DNA of 64,000 nucleotides from Kangiella aquimarina DSM 16071 (GTDB lineage: Bacteria; Pseudomonadota; Gammaproteobacteria; Enterobacterales; Kangiellaceae): contig NZ_KB893651.1 of NCBI RefSeq assembly GCF_000374105.1, forward strand, positions 335,838 through 399,837, read 5' to 3'. Position 1 is the stretch's first letter. Each line of letters starts with the position of its first letter. Shown in pieces: positions 23,693-32,104 of the stretch. A program made the translations under genes and the position numbers. Below the pieces are notes generated by a model. That model had not been told where the DNA came from and ran no database searches. It saw only the letters and a list, made by a program, of their open reading frames with translations.

Positions 23693-25582
23693 ATGCATAA
23701 AAAAACCACTCCTTACGGGCTTTGGCAGTCGCCAATTTCCCCTGAAATGTTGGCCAGTAAATCAACACGCTACGGCCAGATGCAATTCATTGATGATGCT
23801 ATTTACTGGTTAGAATCGCGTCCCCATGAGCAGGGGCGTGGAGTTATTGTCCGTTCCCGAAATGGTCAGCGTGAGGACGTGACTCCTGAGGGTTATAACG
23901 TGCGTACTCGTGTTCATGAGTATGCTGGCGGTGATTTCTGGGGAAGAGGTGAGTATTTACTCTTTGCTGATGATACTAATCAGCAGCTTTGTCTGCAAAA
24001 TCTGAACACCAATAATGTTGATATCATTACCCCTGAGCCACCCGTTAAACGGAGCTTACGCTATTGCGATGGCGAGGTTGCTCCAAATATGGCCTATACG
24101 GTTTGTGTGCATGAAAGGCATGAAACAGATGAGGTGATCAATGAATTAGTTGTGATCTCATTGTCAGCGCCATATACCAAACGCGTCATTGCGCAAGGAG
24201 ATGACTTTTATTCAAATCCGCGTATCAGCCCGGATGGTAAGCAGCTCTGCTGGATTTGTTGGAATCATCCAAACATGCCTTGGGATGAAACAGAGCTATG
24301 GCTTGCTGATATTTCTGAGACTGGCGATATTTCCAATTCGCGCAAAGTTGCGGGTGGTGATCATGTTTCGGTATATCATCCTTTCTGGTCAGCGGATAAC
24401 CAGTTGTTTTATGTGGCTGATCCAAAAGGGTGGTGGCATATCTATTCTTTGGATAATCCTGACAAACCTGTTCATGAGCAGCTTGAAATAGAGTTTGGTT
24501 TGCCGCAGTGGGTGTTTGGTTGTCGCACGGTTCAATGGTTTGATGACAACTCTTTAGTGGCTATTGGCACCAGAAAAGGCCAGCAGGCACTGTATCAAAT
24601 AAGCCTTGAAACGGCTGTAGTTGAGCTATTTAGCGATAACTGGACAGCATTTAATGGGCAGATGGTAACTGGCGTGAATGAGCTTTATTTCATGGCCGCA
24701 AACCCTCAGGCTGGCGAAGCCGTTTACCAGGTGAATCTACAAAACAAAAAGGCTCATCAGTTAACGGAAGGTGATAAAGATCAGCTGGAAGATTTTATTT
24801 CTGTACCTCAGCATATTGAATTTCCAACCTCAGGCAATCAAAAAGCCTATGGCTACTTTTATCCGCCCAAGAGCCCAGAATTTGAAGCACCAACAGATGA
24901 AAAACCACCATTAATAGTCATGAGCCATGGCGGACCAACAGGCATGACCGATAATGGCTTAAACCTGACCATCCAATATTGGACCAGCCGTGGCTTTGCG
25001 GTTGCTGATGTGAATTATCGTGGCAGTACGGGGTATGGCCGTGCTTACCGAGATAGTCTGAAAGGTCAATGGGGTATTCTGGATGTGGATGATTGTATTG
25101 CAATGGGTCAGCATCTTGCCGAGCAAGGTTTGATAGATGGTAGCCGAATGGCCATAAGAGGCGGTTCTGCTGGCGGTTATACAACTTTATGTGCGCTAAC
25201 CTTCCATGATGCCTTTAAAGCCGGTATGAGCCGCTATGGCGTTGCTGAGCTAGTTTCCCTATCACAAGATAGCCACAAGTTCGAAATCCGTTATCTGGAC
25301 TCTGTTGTGGGCCCTTATCCGGAATGCGCGGATCTTTATCATGAGCGCTCCCCTGTGAATCATACAGAGCTGCTTTCATGCCCAATTCTTATATTGCAAG
25401 GTTTGGAAGATAAGGTGGTTCCTCCTAATCAGGCCGAAGCTATGGTGAAGGCACTTAAAGAAAAGGGGCTGCCCTATGAATACATCACGTTTGAGGGGGA
25501 GGGGCATGGCTTCCGGAAACCGGAAACCATCATTAAGGCCTTTACTGCTGAGCTGGAATTTTATCAGAAGCACTTGCTGTAA
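23693..25582 (+). CDS. S9 family prolyl oligopeptidase-type peptidase
   Basis: This is 629 aa, without a signal peptide, so probably cytoplasmic. An N-terminal seven-bladed-propeller region with TolB-like repeats (NPRISPDGKQLCWICWNHPN) covers about residues 1-370. It is followed by an alpha/beta-hydrolase catalytic domain with oxyanion-side VMSHGGPTG, nucleophile IRGGSAGGY (Ser492), acid residue in LEDKVVPPNQ and His in EGEGHGF. This is the dipeptidyl-aminopeptidase/acylaminoacyl-peptidase branch of S9. Likely role: breakdown of imported peptides. Its last 41 bases overlap the end of the convergent lipoprotein gene. Confidence 0.93.
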   Translation: MHKKTTPYGLWQSPISPEMLASKSTRYGQMQFIDDAIYWLESRPHEQGRGVIVRSRNGQREDVTPEGYNVRTRVHEYAGGDFWGRGEYLLFADDTNQQLCLQNLNTNNVDIITPEPPVKRSLRYCDGEVAPNMAYTVCVHERHETDEVINELVVISLSAPYTKRVIAQGDDFYSNPRISPDGKQLCWICWNHPNMPWDETELWLADISETGDISNSRKVAGGDHVSVYHPFWSADNQLFYVADPKGWWHIYSLDNPDKPVHEQLEIEFGLPQWVFGCRTVQWFDDNSLVAIGTRKGQQALYQISLETAVVELFSDNWTAFNGQMVTGVNELYFMAANPQAGEAVYQVNLQNKKAHQLTEGDKDQLEDFISVPQHIEFPTSGNQKAYGYFYPPKSPEFEAPTDEKPPLIVMSHGGPTGMTDNGLNLTIQYWTSRGFAVADVNYRGSTGYGRAYRDSLKGQWGILDVDDCIAMGQHLAEQGLIDGSRMAIRGGSAGGYTTLCALTFHDAFKAGMSRYGVAELVSLSQDSHKFEIRYLDSVVGPYPECADLYHERSPVNHTELLSCPILILQGLEDKVVPPNQAEAMVKALKEKGLPYEYITFEGEGHGFRKPETIIKAFTAELEFYQKHLL

Positions 25583-26150
25583 CTGTATTGCCTGCCTCGC
25601 AAGTTTCAATTGCGCTTCTTGTGGGGCTCTGATCAATTTCCAGATCTTCAAACATGGTGAAGTAACCCTCCCTGGGATCAAGCAATAAATCTACGCTTAG
25701 TTCAAATTTGGTCGGAGAATTATCAGAGTAGACAGTTCGTATAGTGAGTTCAAAAGTTCCCTCGCGATCCTTGTTCTGTAATATCGGATGCTGCTGCATG
25801 GCTCTAAACTTATCGACACCCTCAGCATCGAGCTGATACCAGCCAATATGTTCAAAACTGTCATCCCTGAACCAGTGCTCAACAGTTCTAACTTCTTCTT
25901 TAAAAAGCTCCAATGACAGGCAGTCATCAATGAATGCCTCGGGACCTTTATAGCTATAACTCAATTGGTTCGCCGCCAGGACATTAACCTGAGTATTACT
26001 CCGGACTTTAACTCGAATGTCTTCGGGATTGAGGTTGATGAAATCCTCTTCATCAAAATCAGACATTTTCATCATTGTTGATACAGGGATGTTTGAGCAT
26101 CCCTGCAGTAGAAGAAAAGCAAATACAGTAACAACAAGAGCTTTAATCAT
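25542..26150 (-). CDS. Lipoprotein, downstream copy of tandem paralogous pair
   Basis: This is 202 aa. The lipoprotein signal is MIKALVVTVFAFLLLQGC (lipobox LLQGC). The mature part is closely similar along its length to the upstream neighbour: both have NLxPEDIRVKVR, YKGPE, VEHWF/IEHWF, GWYxLDAEG, and DLLLxPxxGYFTxF. It carries an additional C-terminal tail of about 25 residues (AIETCEAGNTVTASASDKIP). ATG 26150 overlaps the upstream gene by 8 bases. The 3' end overlaps the S9 peptidase gene by 41 bases, tail to tail. Function unknown. Confidence 0.8.
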   Translation of the reverse strand: MIKALVVTVFAFLLLQGCSNIPVSTMMKMSDFDEEDFINLNPEDIRVKVRSNTQVNVLAANQLSYSYKGPEAFIDDCLSLELFKEEVRTVEHWFRDDSFEHIGWYQLDAEGVDKFRAMQQHPILQNKDREGTFELTIRTVYSDNSPTKFELSVDLLLDPREGYFTMFEDLEIDQSPTRSAIETCEAGNTVTASASDKIPAQQ

Positions 26151-26694
26151 TTTGTGCTTCTGTAAGGTCAAGTTCGTGCTGATCGAATAATGTAAAGTAT
26201 CCATCTTCAGGGTTCAAAAGTAGATCGATACTCATCATAAATCGTTTCGGTGCACCCTCAGATAATTTAAATGTTACTGAAAACTTGAAGTCACCTTCTT
26301 TTTTTCTCATTGCTAGCAAGGGATCTTTTTGTAACTCCTTAAAAAGTTTAATTCCTTCGGCATCTAATTTATACCAGCCACTATGCTGATAACTGTTATC
26401 CGTAAACCAATGCTCTATGGTTTCTACATTTTCCTTAACTAACTCCATTGAGAAACTTTCATCAATTGAACCTTCAGGACCTTTGTATTGATAACGTAAG
26501 ACATTGTTCCTGAGAACATTATCAGAGGTGCTATTTCGTACCTTAACTCTAATATCTTCGGGCTTAAGATTGACAAAGTCTGTTTCATCAAAACTGGACA
26601 TCTTAAGCATGGTTGTTAATGGCATGCTAGAGCAGCCCTGAAGTAGTGTTATTAAAATTAGAGATTTGAAAATTGTGGTAGCTAGTTTTTTCAT
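26143..26694 (-). CDS. Lipoprotein, upstream copy of tandem paralogous pair
   Basis: This is 183 aa. The signal peptide ends in lipobox LLQGCSS. The mature protein shares blocks with its neighbour (LKPEDIRVKVRNST, YQYKGPEGSIDESFSMELVK, IEHWFTDNSYQHSGWYKLDA, SIDLLLNPEDGYFTLFD). GGGA lies 7 bases before the ATG. The two genes are an obvious tandem duplication that has diverged. No known family recognised; the pattern suggests a single small alpha/beta domain anchored in the envelope. Confidence 0.8.
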   Translation of the reverse strand: MKKLATTIFKSLILITLLQGCSSMPLTTMLKMSSFDETDFVNLKPEDIRVKVRNSTSDNVLRNNVLRYQYKGPEGSIDESFSMELVKENVETIEHWFTDNSYQHSGWYKLDAEGIKLFKELQKDPLLAMRKKEGDFKFSVTFKLSEGAPKRFMMSIDLLLNPEDGYFTLFDQHELDLTEAQND

Positions 26695-26728
26695 TATTTT
26701 CCCTTTAGTTTTATGGTTAATTATCCTG

Positions 26729-26756
26729 AAAAAAAAGAGGTGGCATAAGCCACCTC
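26729..26756 (-). terminator. Intrinsic terminator of the symporter gene
   Basis: GAGGTGGC (26737-26744), loop ATAA, GCCACCTC (26749-26756). Read on the minus strand it is followed by a run of T, so it terminates transcripts of the symporter before the lipoprotein pair. Confidence 0.88.
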
Positions 26757-26798
26757 TAAATTATAAATATTGTTGATTAATTATCAATGAACCGCCAA

Positions 26799-28109
26799 TT
26801 AATCATCAAACTCGGTATGAACTTTTTCGTGATCATAGACATCTTTGTCCAGTTCATTTTCACTTTTGGCAACAATCACACTTACTGCTGCATCACCAGT
26901 AATATTGACAGCGGTTCGTGTCATATCCAGTAATCGGTCAATCCCTAGAATCATACCAATAGCTTCGACCGGAAGGTTCACCTGCGTTAATACACCAGCC
27001 AGTAGAATTAAACCGACGCTTGGTACACCGGCAGTACCGATTGAAGCAAGAGTGGCGGTTAGAACTACTGTAAGCAATTGAGCCATACTCAAATCAACAC
27101 TGTAGGCCTGAGCAATAAACAGTGTCGCTATACCCTGCATGATAGCGGTTCCATCCATATTGATGGTTGCACCTAGCGGAAGGGTGAATGAGTAAGTATT
27201 GCGATGCACACCAAGATTCTTTTCTGCGCAACGCATAGTTACTGGCAGCGTCGCGTTACTGCTGGAAGTACCAAATGCAGTGAGCATGGCTGGCCACATT
27301 CCCTTAAAGAAATTAACTGGATTCAGCCTGGCTAATAAAGCGATTAATGCCCCGTAGGTTACCAGGGCATGCAGAATTAGCGCACCAATAACTAGTAAGA
27401 AGTAGTAACCAAGGGAACCAGCCAAATCAGAGAATGGGAAGGTTGCAAAGGTTTTAGCAATCAGGAAGAAGACGCCATAAGGCGCGAAGCGCATGATTAT
27501 ATTGACTAACTCCATCACTACTTTATTAACGTCATTGAACCAGTTGCCAATTCTTTTGCCTTTTTCACCGGACATAGTGATGGCAAGACCAATCAGAATG
27601 GCAAAAACAATGATTTGTAGCATATTCGCTGCAACCATCGCTTCAAAAGGATTGGTCGGAATAATGTCGATTAAGACTTTGGTTAATGGAGGCTTATCGC
27701 TAGCATCGAAGGTCGCATCACCAACGGGCATTCCAACACCGGGCTTAAAGATTGAGGCTAGTGTTAAAGCACCTATTAGAGCTATTGAGGTTGTAAGCAG
27801 ATAAAGACCTATAGATTTTAAGCTCAGCTTTCCCAGTTTAGAAGGATCGGCCAATGAGCTGACACCACACACAAGAGATACCAGTACCAGCGGCACCATT
27901 AGCATTTTCAATGCATTGATGAACCAGCTTCCACCAACTTCGAAGATGCCATTGACGAAATATGTATAGGCCCAGCTATCCTCTTGAATCGCTGAACAGG
28001 CTTCTTTAGTGATACCTTTTGCACATTGATAGTCGCCAAACTGCAGGAATAGGACGCCCACGATAGCGCCTGCGACCATATAGATCAGAATTTTTAAACT
28101 GAGATTCAT
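26799..28109 (-). CDS. Dicarboxylate/amino acid:cation symporter (DAACS)
   Basis: This is a 436-aa polytopic protein of the GltP/DctA/GltPh family. Signature elements are the serine-rich re-entrant loop AFGTSSSNATLPVTM, the sodium/substrate motif INMDGTA, the second hairpin ASIGTAGVPSVG, and the substrate-binding helix DRLLDMTRTAVNITGDA (the Asp and Arg expected for glutamate/aspartate or dicarboxylates). The chosen start is ATG 28109, which begins the first membrane helix; the frame is open 19 codons further upstream. An unusual Cys-containing loop (YQCAKGITKEACSAIQED) lies between the first helices. Precise substrate unknown. Confidence 0.92.
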   Translation of the reverse strand: MNLSLKILIYMVAGAIVGVLFLQFGDYQCAKGITKEACSAIQEDSWAYTYFVNGIFEVGGSWFINALKMLMVPLVLVSLVCGVSSLADPSKLGKLSLKSIGLYLLTTSIALIGALTLASIFKPGVGMPVGDATFDASDKPPLTKVLIDIIPTNPFEAMVAANMLQIIVFAILIGLAITMSGEKGKRIGNWFNDVNKVVMELVNIIMRFAPYGVFFLIAKTFATFPFSDLAGSLGYYFLLVIGALILHALVTYGALIALLARLNPVNFFKGMWPAMLTAFGTSSSNATLPVTMRCAEKNLGVHRNTYSFTLPLGATINMDGTAIMQGIATLFIAQAYSVDLSMAQLLTVVLTATLASIGTAGVPSVGLILLAGVLTQVNLPVEAIGMILGIDRLLDMTRTAVNITGDAAVSVIVAKSENELDKDVYDHEKVHTEFDD

Positions 28110-28191
28110 AGTATTAGCCCCATTTTGGAATAGTGGAACTCTAAGCGATTGGCAACAAAACTGCAAATATGAAGCATTTGAAAATTTATGG

Positions 28192-28220
28192 TTGACGGTT
28201 ATTGATTACAGGTGTAATCT
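28192..28220 (+). promoter_or_regulatory. Candidate promoter of blaI-blaR-like operon
   Basis: TTGACG (28192-28197) as a -35 and TAATCT (28215-28220) as a weak -10, with 17 bases between. The first operator covers the spacer and the -10, so bound repressor would block polymerase. Confidence 0.45.
28204..28219 (+). promoter_or_regulatory. BlaI-type operator 1
   Basis: GATTACA-GG-TGTAATC is a perfect dyad containing the TACA-N2-TGTA core recognised by BlaI/MecI/CopY-type repressors. Confidence 0.75.
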
Positions 28221-28228
28221 TTACTGTA

Positions 28229-28244
28229 GATTACATGTGTAATC
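28229..28244 (+). promoter_or_regulatory. BlaI-type operator 2
   Basis: GATTACA-TG-TGTAATC is a second perfect dyad, identical in its arms to operator 1 and centred 25 bp from it. It lies 20 bases before the repressor ATG. Confidence 0.75.
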
Positions 28245-28263
28245 ATAAATAACAGAAACTGAT

Positions 28264-28653
28264 ATGAGTCAAAGTATGTCAATCAGAGTGAGTGAAGCAG
28301 AAAAGAATGTAATGGATATTCTGTGGCAGGAATCTCCATTAACCAGCACTGAGGTTGTGGAACGCCTCCAAACTCAGGACTGGAGTGAAAAGACGGTAAA
28401 AACCTTTCTAAACCGTCTGGTAAAGAAAGGTGTGGTGACTTTCCAGAAAGATGGTCGTCGCTATTTGTATTCTCCCGCCATAGAGCGCGATGAGTTCCTG
28501 GCAGACGAAAGCGAAAGTTTTCTGGATAAAGTGTTTAAAGGCAACATTAAAGAATTACTTGCCACCTTCGTGGACAATAAGCAGTTGTCGAAGGATGAAC
28601 TGGATTATTTAAAAGGCTTGTTGGCCGACAAGGAGAGCAAGGATGTTAAGTGA
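28264..28653 (+). CDS. BlaI/MecI/CopY family repressor
   Basis: This is 129 aa. The winged-helix N-terminal domain is typical: SEAEKNVMDILWQESPLTST, then EVVERL, WSEKTVKTFLNRLVKKGVV and the wing KDGRRYLYSPAI. A C-terminal dimerisation helix region follows (residues 75-129). In known systems the repressor dimer sits on TACA/TGTA operators and is cleaved after activation of a BlaR1/MecR1 M56 protease. Both partners are here: two perfect operators upstream, and an M56 protein gene that overlaps this one by 11 bases. No beta-lactamase gene is nearby, so the regulon is not obviously antibiotic resistance. Confidence 0.94.
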   Translation: MSQSMSIRVSEAEKNVMDILWQESPLTSTEVVERLQTQDWSEKTVKTFLNRLVKKGVVTFQKDGRRYLYSPAIERDEFLADESESFLDKVFKGNIKELLATFVDNKQLSKDELDYLKGLLADKESKDVK

Positions 28654-30673
28654 TCTTAAAATGAACGGTTGGTTGGATGCTTTCTGGCATTTTAATCTCG
28701 ATTTAAGCGTCATTGTTCTGAGTGTGCTTATCGTTCGGTTCTTTATCAGAAAAACTACTAAAAGTTATAACTCATACCTGCTGTGGCTTGCCATTCCACT
28801 TGGCTTTGTGGTTGCCAAAATTATTGCTTCCATTGATTTTAGTAGTGCGAACTCTGCTTATATTGGTCAGGCGGTTTCTGTGATGATAGCTAAGCCAGTG
28901 GAAACCTTACAGAATTACTGGTGGCTGGGTGCACTTTGGCTGACCGGCACTACCTTGTTATTATTGAGATTAATCATACAACACATTGAACTGAGAAAAG
29001 ACTTAAGAAAAATAGAAAAACCAATCAGTGAATTACCTGGTTTTAATTTAATAAGAAAAAGTCGGTATCAGGTTATTGCCGTTGACCATAAAGACATGTC
29101 ACCAGCGGTCTATGGCTTTATCAAGCCTACAATATATTTCCCAATACACGTAGCAAAACAGCTATCGGTCCAGCAAATACAACTTATTATCGAGCACGAA
29201 GAACAACACATTAAACAGAAGCATTTATGGTTAAACCTGCTGTGGGATGTCTTAGTCTGCATAGGTTGGTTTAATCCGCTTATTTATATTGCTCGAAAGA
29301 ATTTTAGACATGACCAGGAGTTATTCTGTGATTATCTGGTGCTTAATAAAGGCAATCAGACACGCACGAAAGACTATGGTCATGCATTATTATCAACAGT
29401 TTCTGCCACTCACTCTGTAAGTCTACTTTGCTCATGGAAGGTTTTTAACCAACTTGAGGAAAGAATTATGAATATCACAGACCCACTAAACAAAACCGGC
29501 AAGATAGTGATGACATTAGGCGCTGCCTTTGTCCTTAGCTGTTGCGCCGTTTATGCAGCCAATAAGGAGCCGAAAGAAGAGCGCGTTATAACCACTGAAA
29601 ACATAGTCATTGATGATGAAGGAAACAAGAAAGTTGTTCTGGAGTTTAGTGAAGGAGACGGAATTACCTATCTACAGGAAAATGATAATTACTACATCCT
29701 TGAAGGTGACAATAAACGACCAATGACTGATAAGGAGCGTATGGAGTTTGAGCAAAAGCATGAAGAAGCTCAAAAGCGCGTATATATGACAGAGCAAGAG
29801 TTAATGCTTGTTGAGGAAGAGCTGGAGAATGCTCATAGAGTATTAGTGTTGCATGAAGATGAGCTACAGGAAGTTGAGATTGATATAGATAATGCTCACA
29901 AAGCACTTGCAGAAGCTCAGCGTGAAATTGAGATAGATTATCAAAAAGGAAACATTTCTAAAGAAGAAATGGAACAAGCTAGAGAAGCCATCCTCAAAGC
30001 CAAAGAAGAAATGTCTAGCGGCAAGATGAAAAAGCGTATTCGTGTAGATATGGAGCGAGCTAGAGCGGATATGGAAAAGGCGCGCGCTGATATTGAGAAA
30101 CAGCGTCATGAAATTATTATTAGACGCGAACCAGCTGACAGCACCAGTGGTCCCCACAGAGTATTCATAGTTGACGATGAAGCAATCATTAATGGTGAGA
30201 ATAAACAGACCCGAGTGATTAAATGGGAAGAAGATAGTGGGAAAGTCTATTCGGTTGAAAATGGCAAGTATATGGTTCTTGAAAATGGAACGAAGCGCGA
30301 AATGACGGAGGAAGAAAAAGCTTTATTCGAAAATAAAGTTCGCATGATTCCTAAGCCAGATATGCCTCGAATTCCACCACAGCCTGTTGAACCAAAGCAG
30401 CCCACCAGTGCTTTGAAAGCTAAAGATGTGACACCTACCTCAACTACACCACCTGAGTATCCGGCTTATGCAGCAAAGAATAAAATTGATGGGTACGTAC
30501 TCTTTAAATTTGATGTTGATGGCAAAGGTAAAGCGTATAACATTCGTGTAACTAAATCAGAGCCGGAAGGTGTTTTTGAAAAAGCTGCAACTAAAGCTAT
30601 TGAGCAATGGGAATTTGCAAAGGACAAACAAGTAAGTGATGTAAGCTATAAAATCGATTTTAGGCTTGAATAA
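28643..30673 (+). CDS. BlaR1-like M56 metalloprotease with coiled coil and TonB C-terminal domain
   Basis: This is 676 aa. The N-terminal M56 module has several membrane helices and the zinc motif IIEHEEQHIKQKH (HEEQH at residues 185-189), with the downstream DQELFCDYLVL acid site. Another helix lies at about 286-306 (MTLGAAFVLSCCAVYAA). The periplasmic part has a long charged coiled coil at about 365-495 (LVEEELENAHRVLVLHEDEL; ARADMEKARADIEKQRHE), a duplicated motif (EEDSGKVYSVENGKYMVLEN resembling YLQENDNYYILEGDNKRPM), and a C-terminal TonB-like domain (PPEYPAYAAKNKIDGYVLFK, AIEQWEFAK). No penicillin-binding sensor domain is visible. It is co-translated with the repressor. Confidence 0.88.
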   Translation: MLSDLKMNGWLDAFWHFNLDLSVIVLSVLIVRFFIRKTTKSYNSYLLWLAIPLGFVVAKIIASIDFSSANSAYIGQAVSVMIAKPVETLQNYWWLGALWLTGTTLLLLRLIIQHIELRKDLRKIEKPISELPGFNLIRKSRYQVIAVDHKDMSPAVYGFIKPTIYFPIHVAKQLSVQQIQLIIEHEEQHIKQKHLWLNLLWDVLVCIGWFNPLIYIARKNFRHDQELFCDYLVLNKGNQTRTKDYGHALLSTVSATHSVSLLCSWKVFNQLEERIMNITDPLNKTGKIVMTLGAAFVLSCCAVYAANKEPKEERVITTENIVIDDEGNKKVVLEFSEGDGITYLQENDNYYILEGDNKRPMTDKERMEFEQKHEEAQKRVYMTEQELMLVEEELENAHRVLVLHEDELQEVEIDIDNAHKALAEAQREIEIDYQKGNISKEEMEQAREAILKAKEEMSSGKMKKRIRVDMERARADMEKARADIEKQRHEIIIRREPADSTSGPHRVFIVDDEAIINGENKQTRVIKWEEDSGKVYSVENGKYMVLENGTKREMTEEEKALFENKVRMIPKPDMPRIPPQPVEPKQPTSALKAKDVTPTSTTPPEYPAYAAKNKIDGYVLFKFDVDGKGKAYNIRVTKSEPEGVFEKAATKAIEQWEFAKDKQVSDVSYKIDFRLE

Positions 30674-30693
30674 TTTAGATATTTTCAAGCAAA

Positions 30694-30723
30694 CAAAAAG
30701 CCCGCATCAGCGGGCTTTTTTTA
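30694..30723. terminator. Bidirectional intrinsic terminator
   Basis: GCCCGC (30700-30705), loop ATCA, GCGGGC (30710-30715), with A5 before and T8 after. It serves the M56 operon (+) and astB (-). Confidence 0.92.
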
Positions 30724-30733
30724 TTACGATTAA

Positions 30734-32104
30734 TTAAATCTGTTGGAAAGGATAAACTGAGCCAAGATTTAAAATTTTGGTTAATTCATCCAGTGCCATA
30801 CGAGATTCATTGAGCAGACTCGGATCGGCTAAATCATCTTCAGTCAATGTCTCGCGGTAATGCTTTTCAACCCAGGCATTAAGTGTGGCAAATAAGTCAT
30901 CGTTCATGATGACATTTTGGTTCATTGCACTGACTTCAGTTTCATTCAAAACGATACGCTGACGTAAGCAAGCTGGCCCGCCACCATTCTGCATGGATTG
31001 TTTTACATCGAAGATTTTCACTTCTTTAATTGGTGTGTCCTGTTCAACCAGCCAGTCCAGGTATTCTTTGACAGCAGGAACTGACTCACACTCACCTGGT
31101 GCAATAATTGCCATATTGCCATCTGGTAACGTGACCAGCTGGCTGTTAAAGAGGTAAGACTTAACCGCATCTTCTACAGAAACATCGTTAGCGCCCACTT
31201 CAACCACATGGAACTCTTCACCGTCGAACGCGCGTTCAAGGTCAGTATAGACCTGCATTTGATTAAGGAAGGCTTTTTGGTGCGCGAATAAGACATTGCC
31301 ATTACCCACGGAAATCACGTCATTGTGGAATACGCCCTTATCAATAACATTCGGACTTTGTTGCGCAAAGACCACATTATCACTGTCTAACATATGCAGG
31401 CGAGCAACCGCTTGCGATGCTTCGAAAGTTTGGCGTGCAGGGAATTTGTGTGGCGCTGGTTTACTGGCATCGAAAGCGTACTTGCCATAAACGAAGAAAT
31501 GTAACCCTTTCTTGCCATAGCCTTTTTCATTGTTTACATCCACAAAGCGGGTATGGTTGGCTGCGCCTTCATCTCCGAAGTGATCGCCCATGGGTAGAGC
31601 AGGGTGGTGTACAAAGTGGTTATCATCTTTGAACATGGCTTGCAAAATGCGGCCTGTGGTTTCATGTTCGATGGACCGGTGGAATTTATTGGCCAGATTG
31701 GCAGGCGTAAAATGAACCTTCTCATCCGCAGTATCGCTCGAAGGCGCCATGGTGCAGGCATTGGCTGTCCACATGCTGGATGCTGAGCTACAGGCAGCCA
31801 GCACTTTAGGCGCTTGCTTGGCTGCTTTGATGATGACCTGGGCGTCGGTACCCGTGAAGCCTAAACGGCGCAGCGTGGCGACATCAGGGCGCTCCATTGG
31901 TGCGATAACGCCTTGCTTAAGACCAAGGTCATGCAGAGCCTTCATTTTTTGCAAACCCTGCTTGGCGGCTTCTTTAGGACGAGCGACCAGGTTTGCGTTT
32001 GACGTTGAGGCAACGTTGCCTAACGACAGGCCGGCATAGTTGTGAGTTGGACCAACCAACCCATCAAAATTAAATTCATAAGCCATGTTTTTGTTCGAGC
32101 TCAT
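30734..32104 (-). CDS. astB: N-succinylarginine dihydrolase
   Basis: This is 456 aa (E. coli AstB 447). It hydrolyses succinylarginine to succinylornithine, CO2 and ammonia, the second step of the arginine succinyltransferase pathway. Matching segments are [19 protein letters not shown] near the start, [19 protein letters not shown], and [15 protein letters not shown] near the C-terminus with the catalytic Cys. The start ATG at 32104 overlaps the astD stop (TAATG). A second in-frame ATG at 32086 is closer to the E. coli N-terminus and remains possible. Last gene of an astA-astD-astB minus-strand operon. Confidence 0.95.
   Translation of the reverse strand: MSSNKNMAYEFNFDGLVGPTHNYAGLSLGNVASTSNANLVARPKEAAKQGLQKMKALHDLGLKQGVIAPMERPDVATLRRLGFTGTDAQVIIKAAKQAPKVLAACSSASSMWTANACTMAPSSDTADEKVHFTPANLANKFHRSIEHETTGRILQAMFKDDNHFVHHPALPMGDHFGDEGAANHTRFVDVNNEKGYGKKGLHFFVYGKYAFDASKPAPHKFPARQTFEASQAVARLHMLDSDNVVFAQQSPNVIDKGVFHNDVISVGNGNVLFAHQKAFLNQMQVYTDLERAFDGEEFHVVEVGANDVSVEDAVKSYLFNSQLVTLPDGNMAIIAPGECESVPAVKEYLDWLVEQDTPIKEVKIFDVKQSMQNGGGPACLRQRIVLNETEVSAMNQNVIMNDDLFATLNAWVEKHYRETLTEDDLADPSLLNESRMALDELTKILNLGSVYPFQQI

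Noticed and set aside
28204-28244. Beta-lactam resistance locus
   Set aside because: Although BlaI/BlaR-like proteins are present, there is no beta-lactamase or penicillin-binding sensor domain in the locus.
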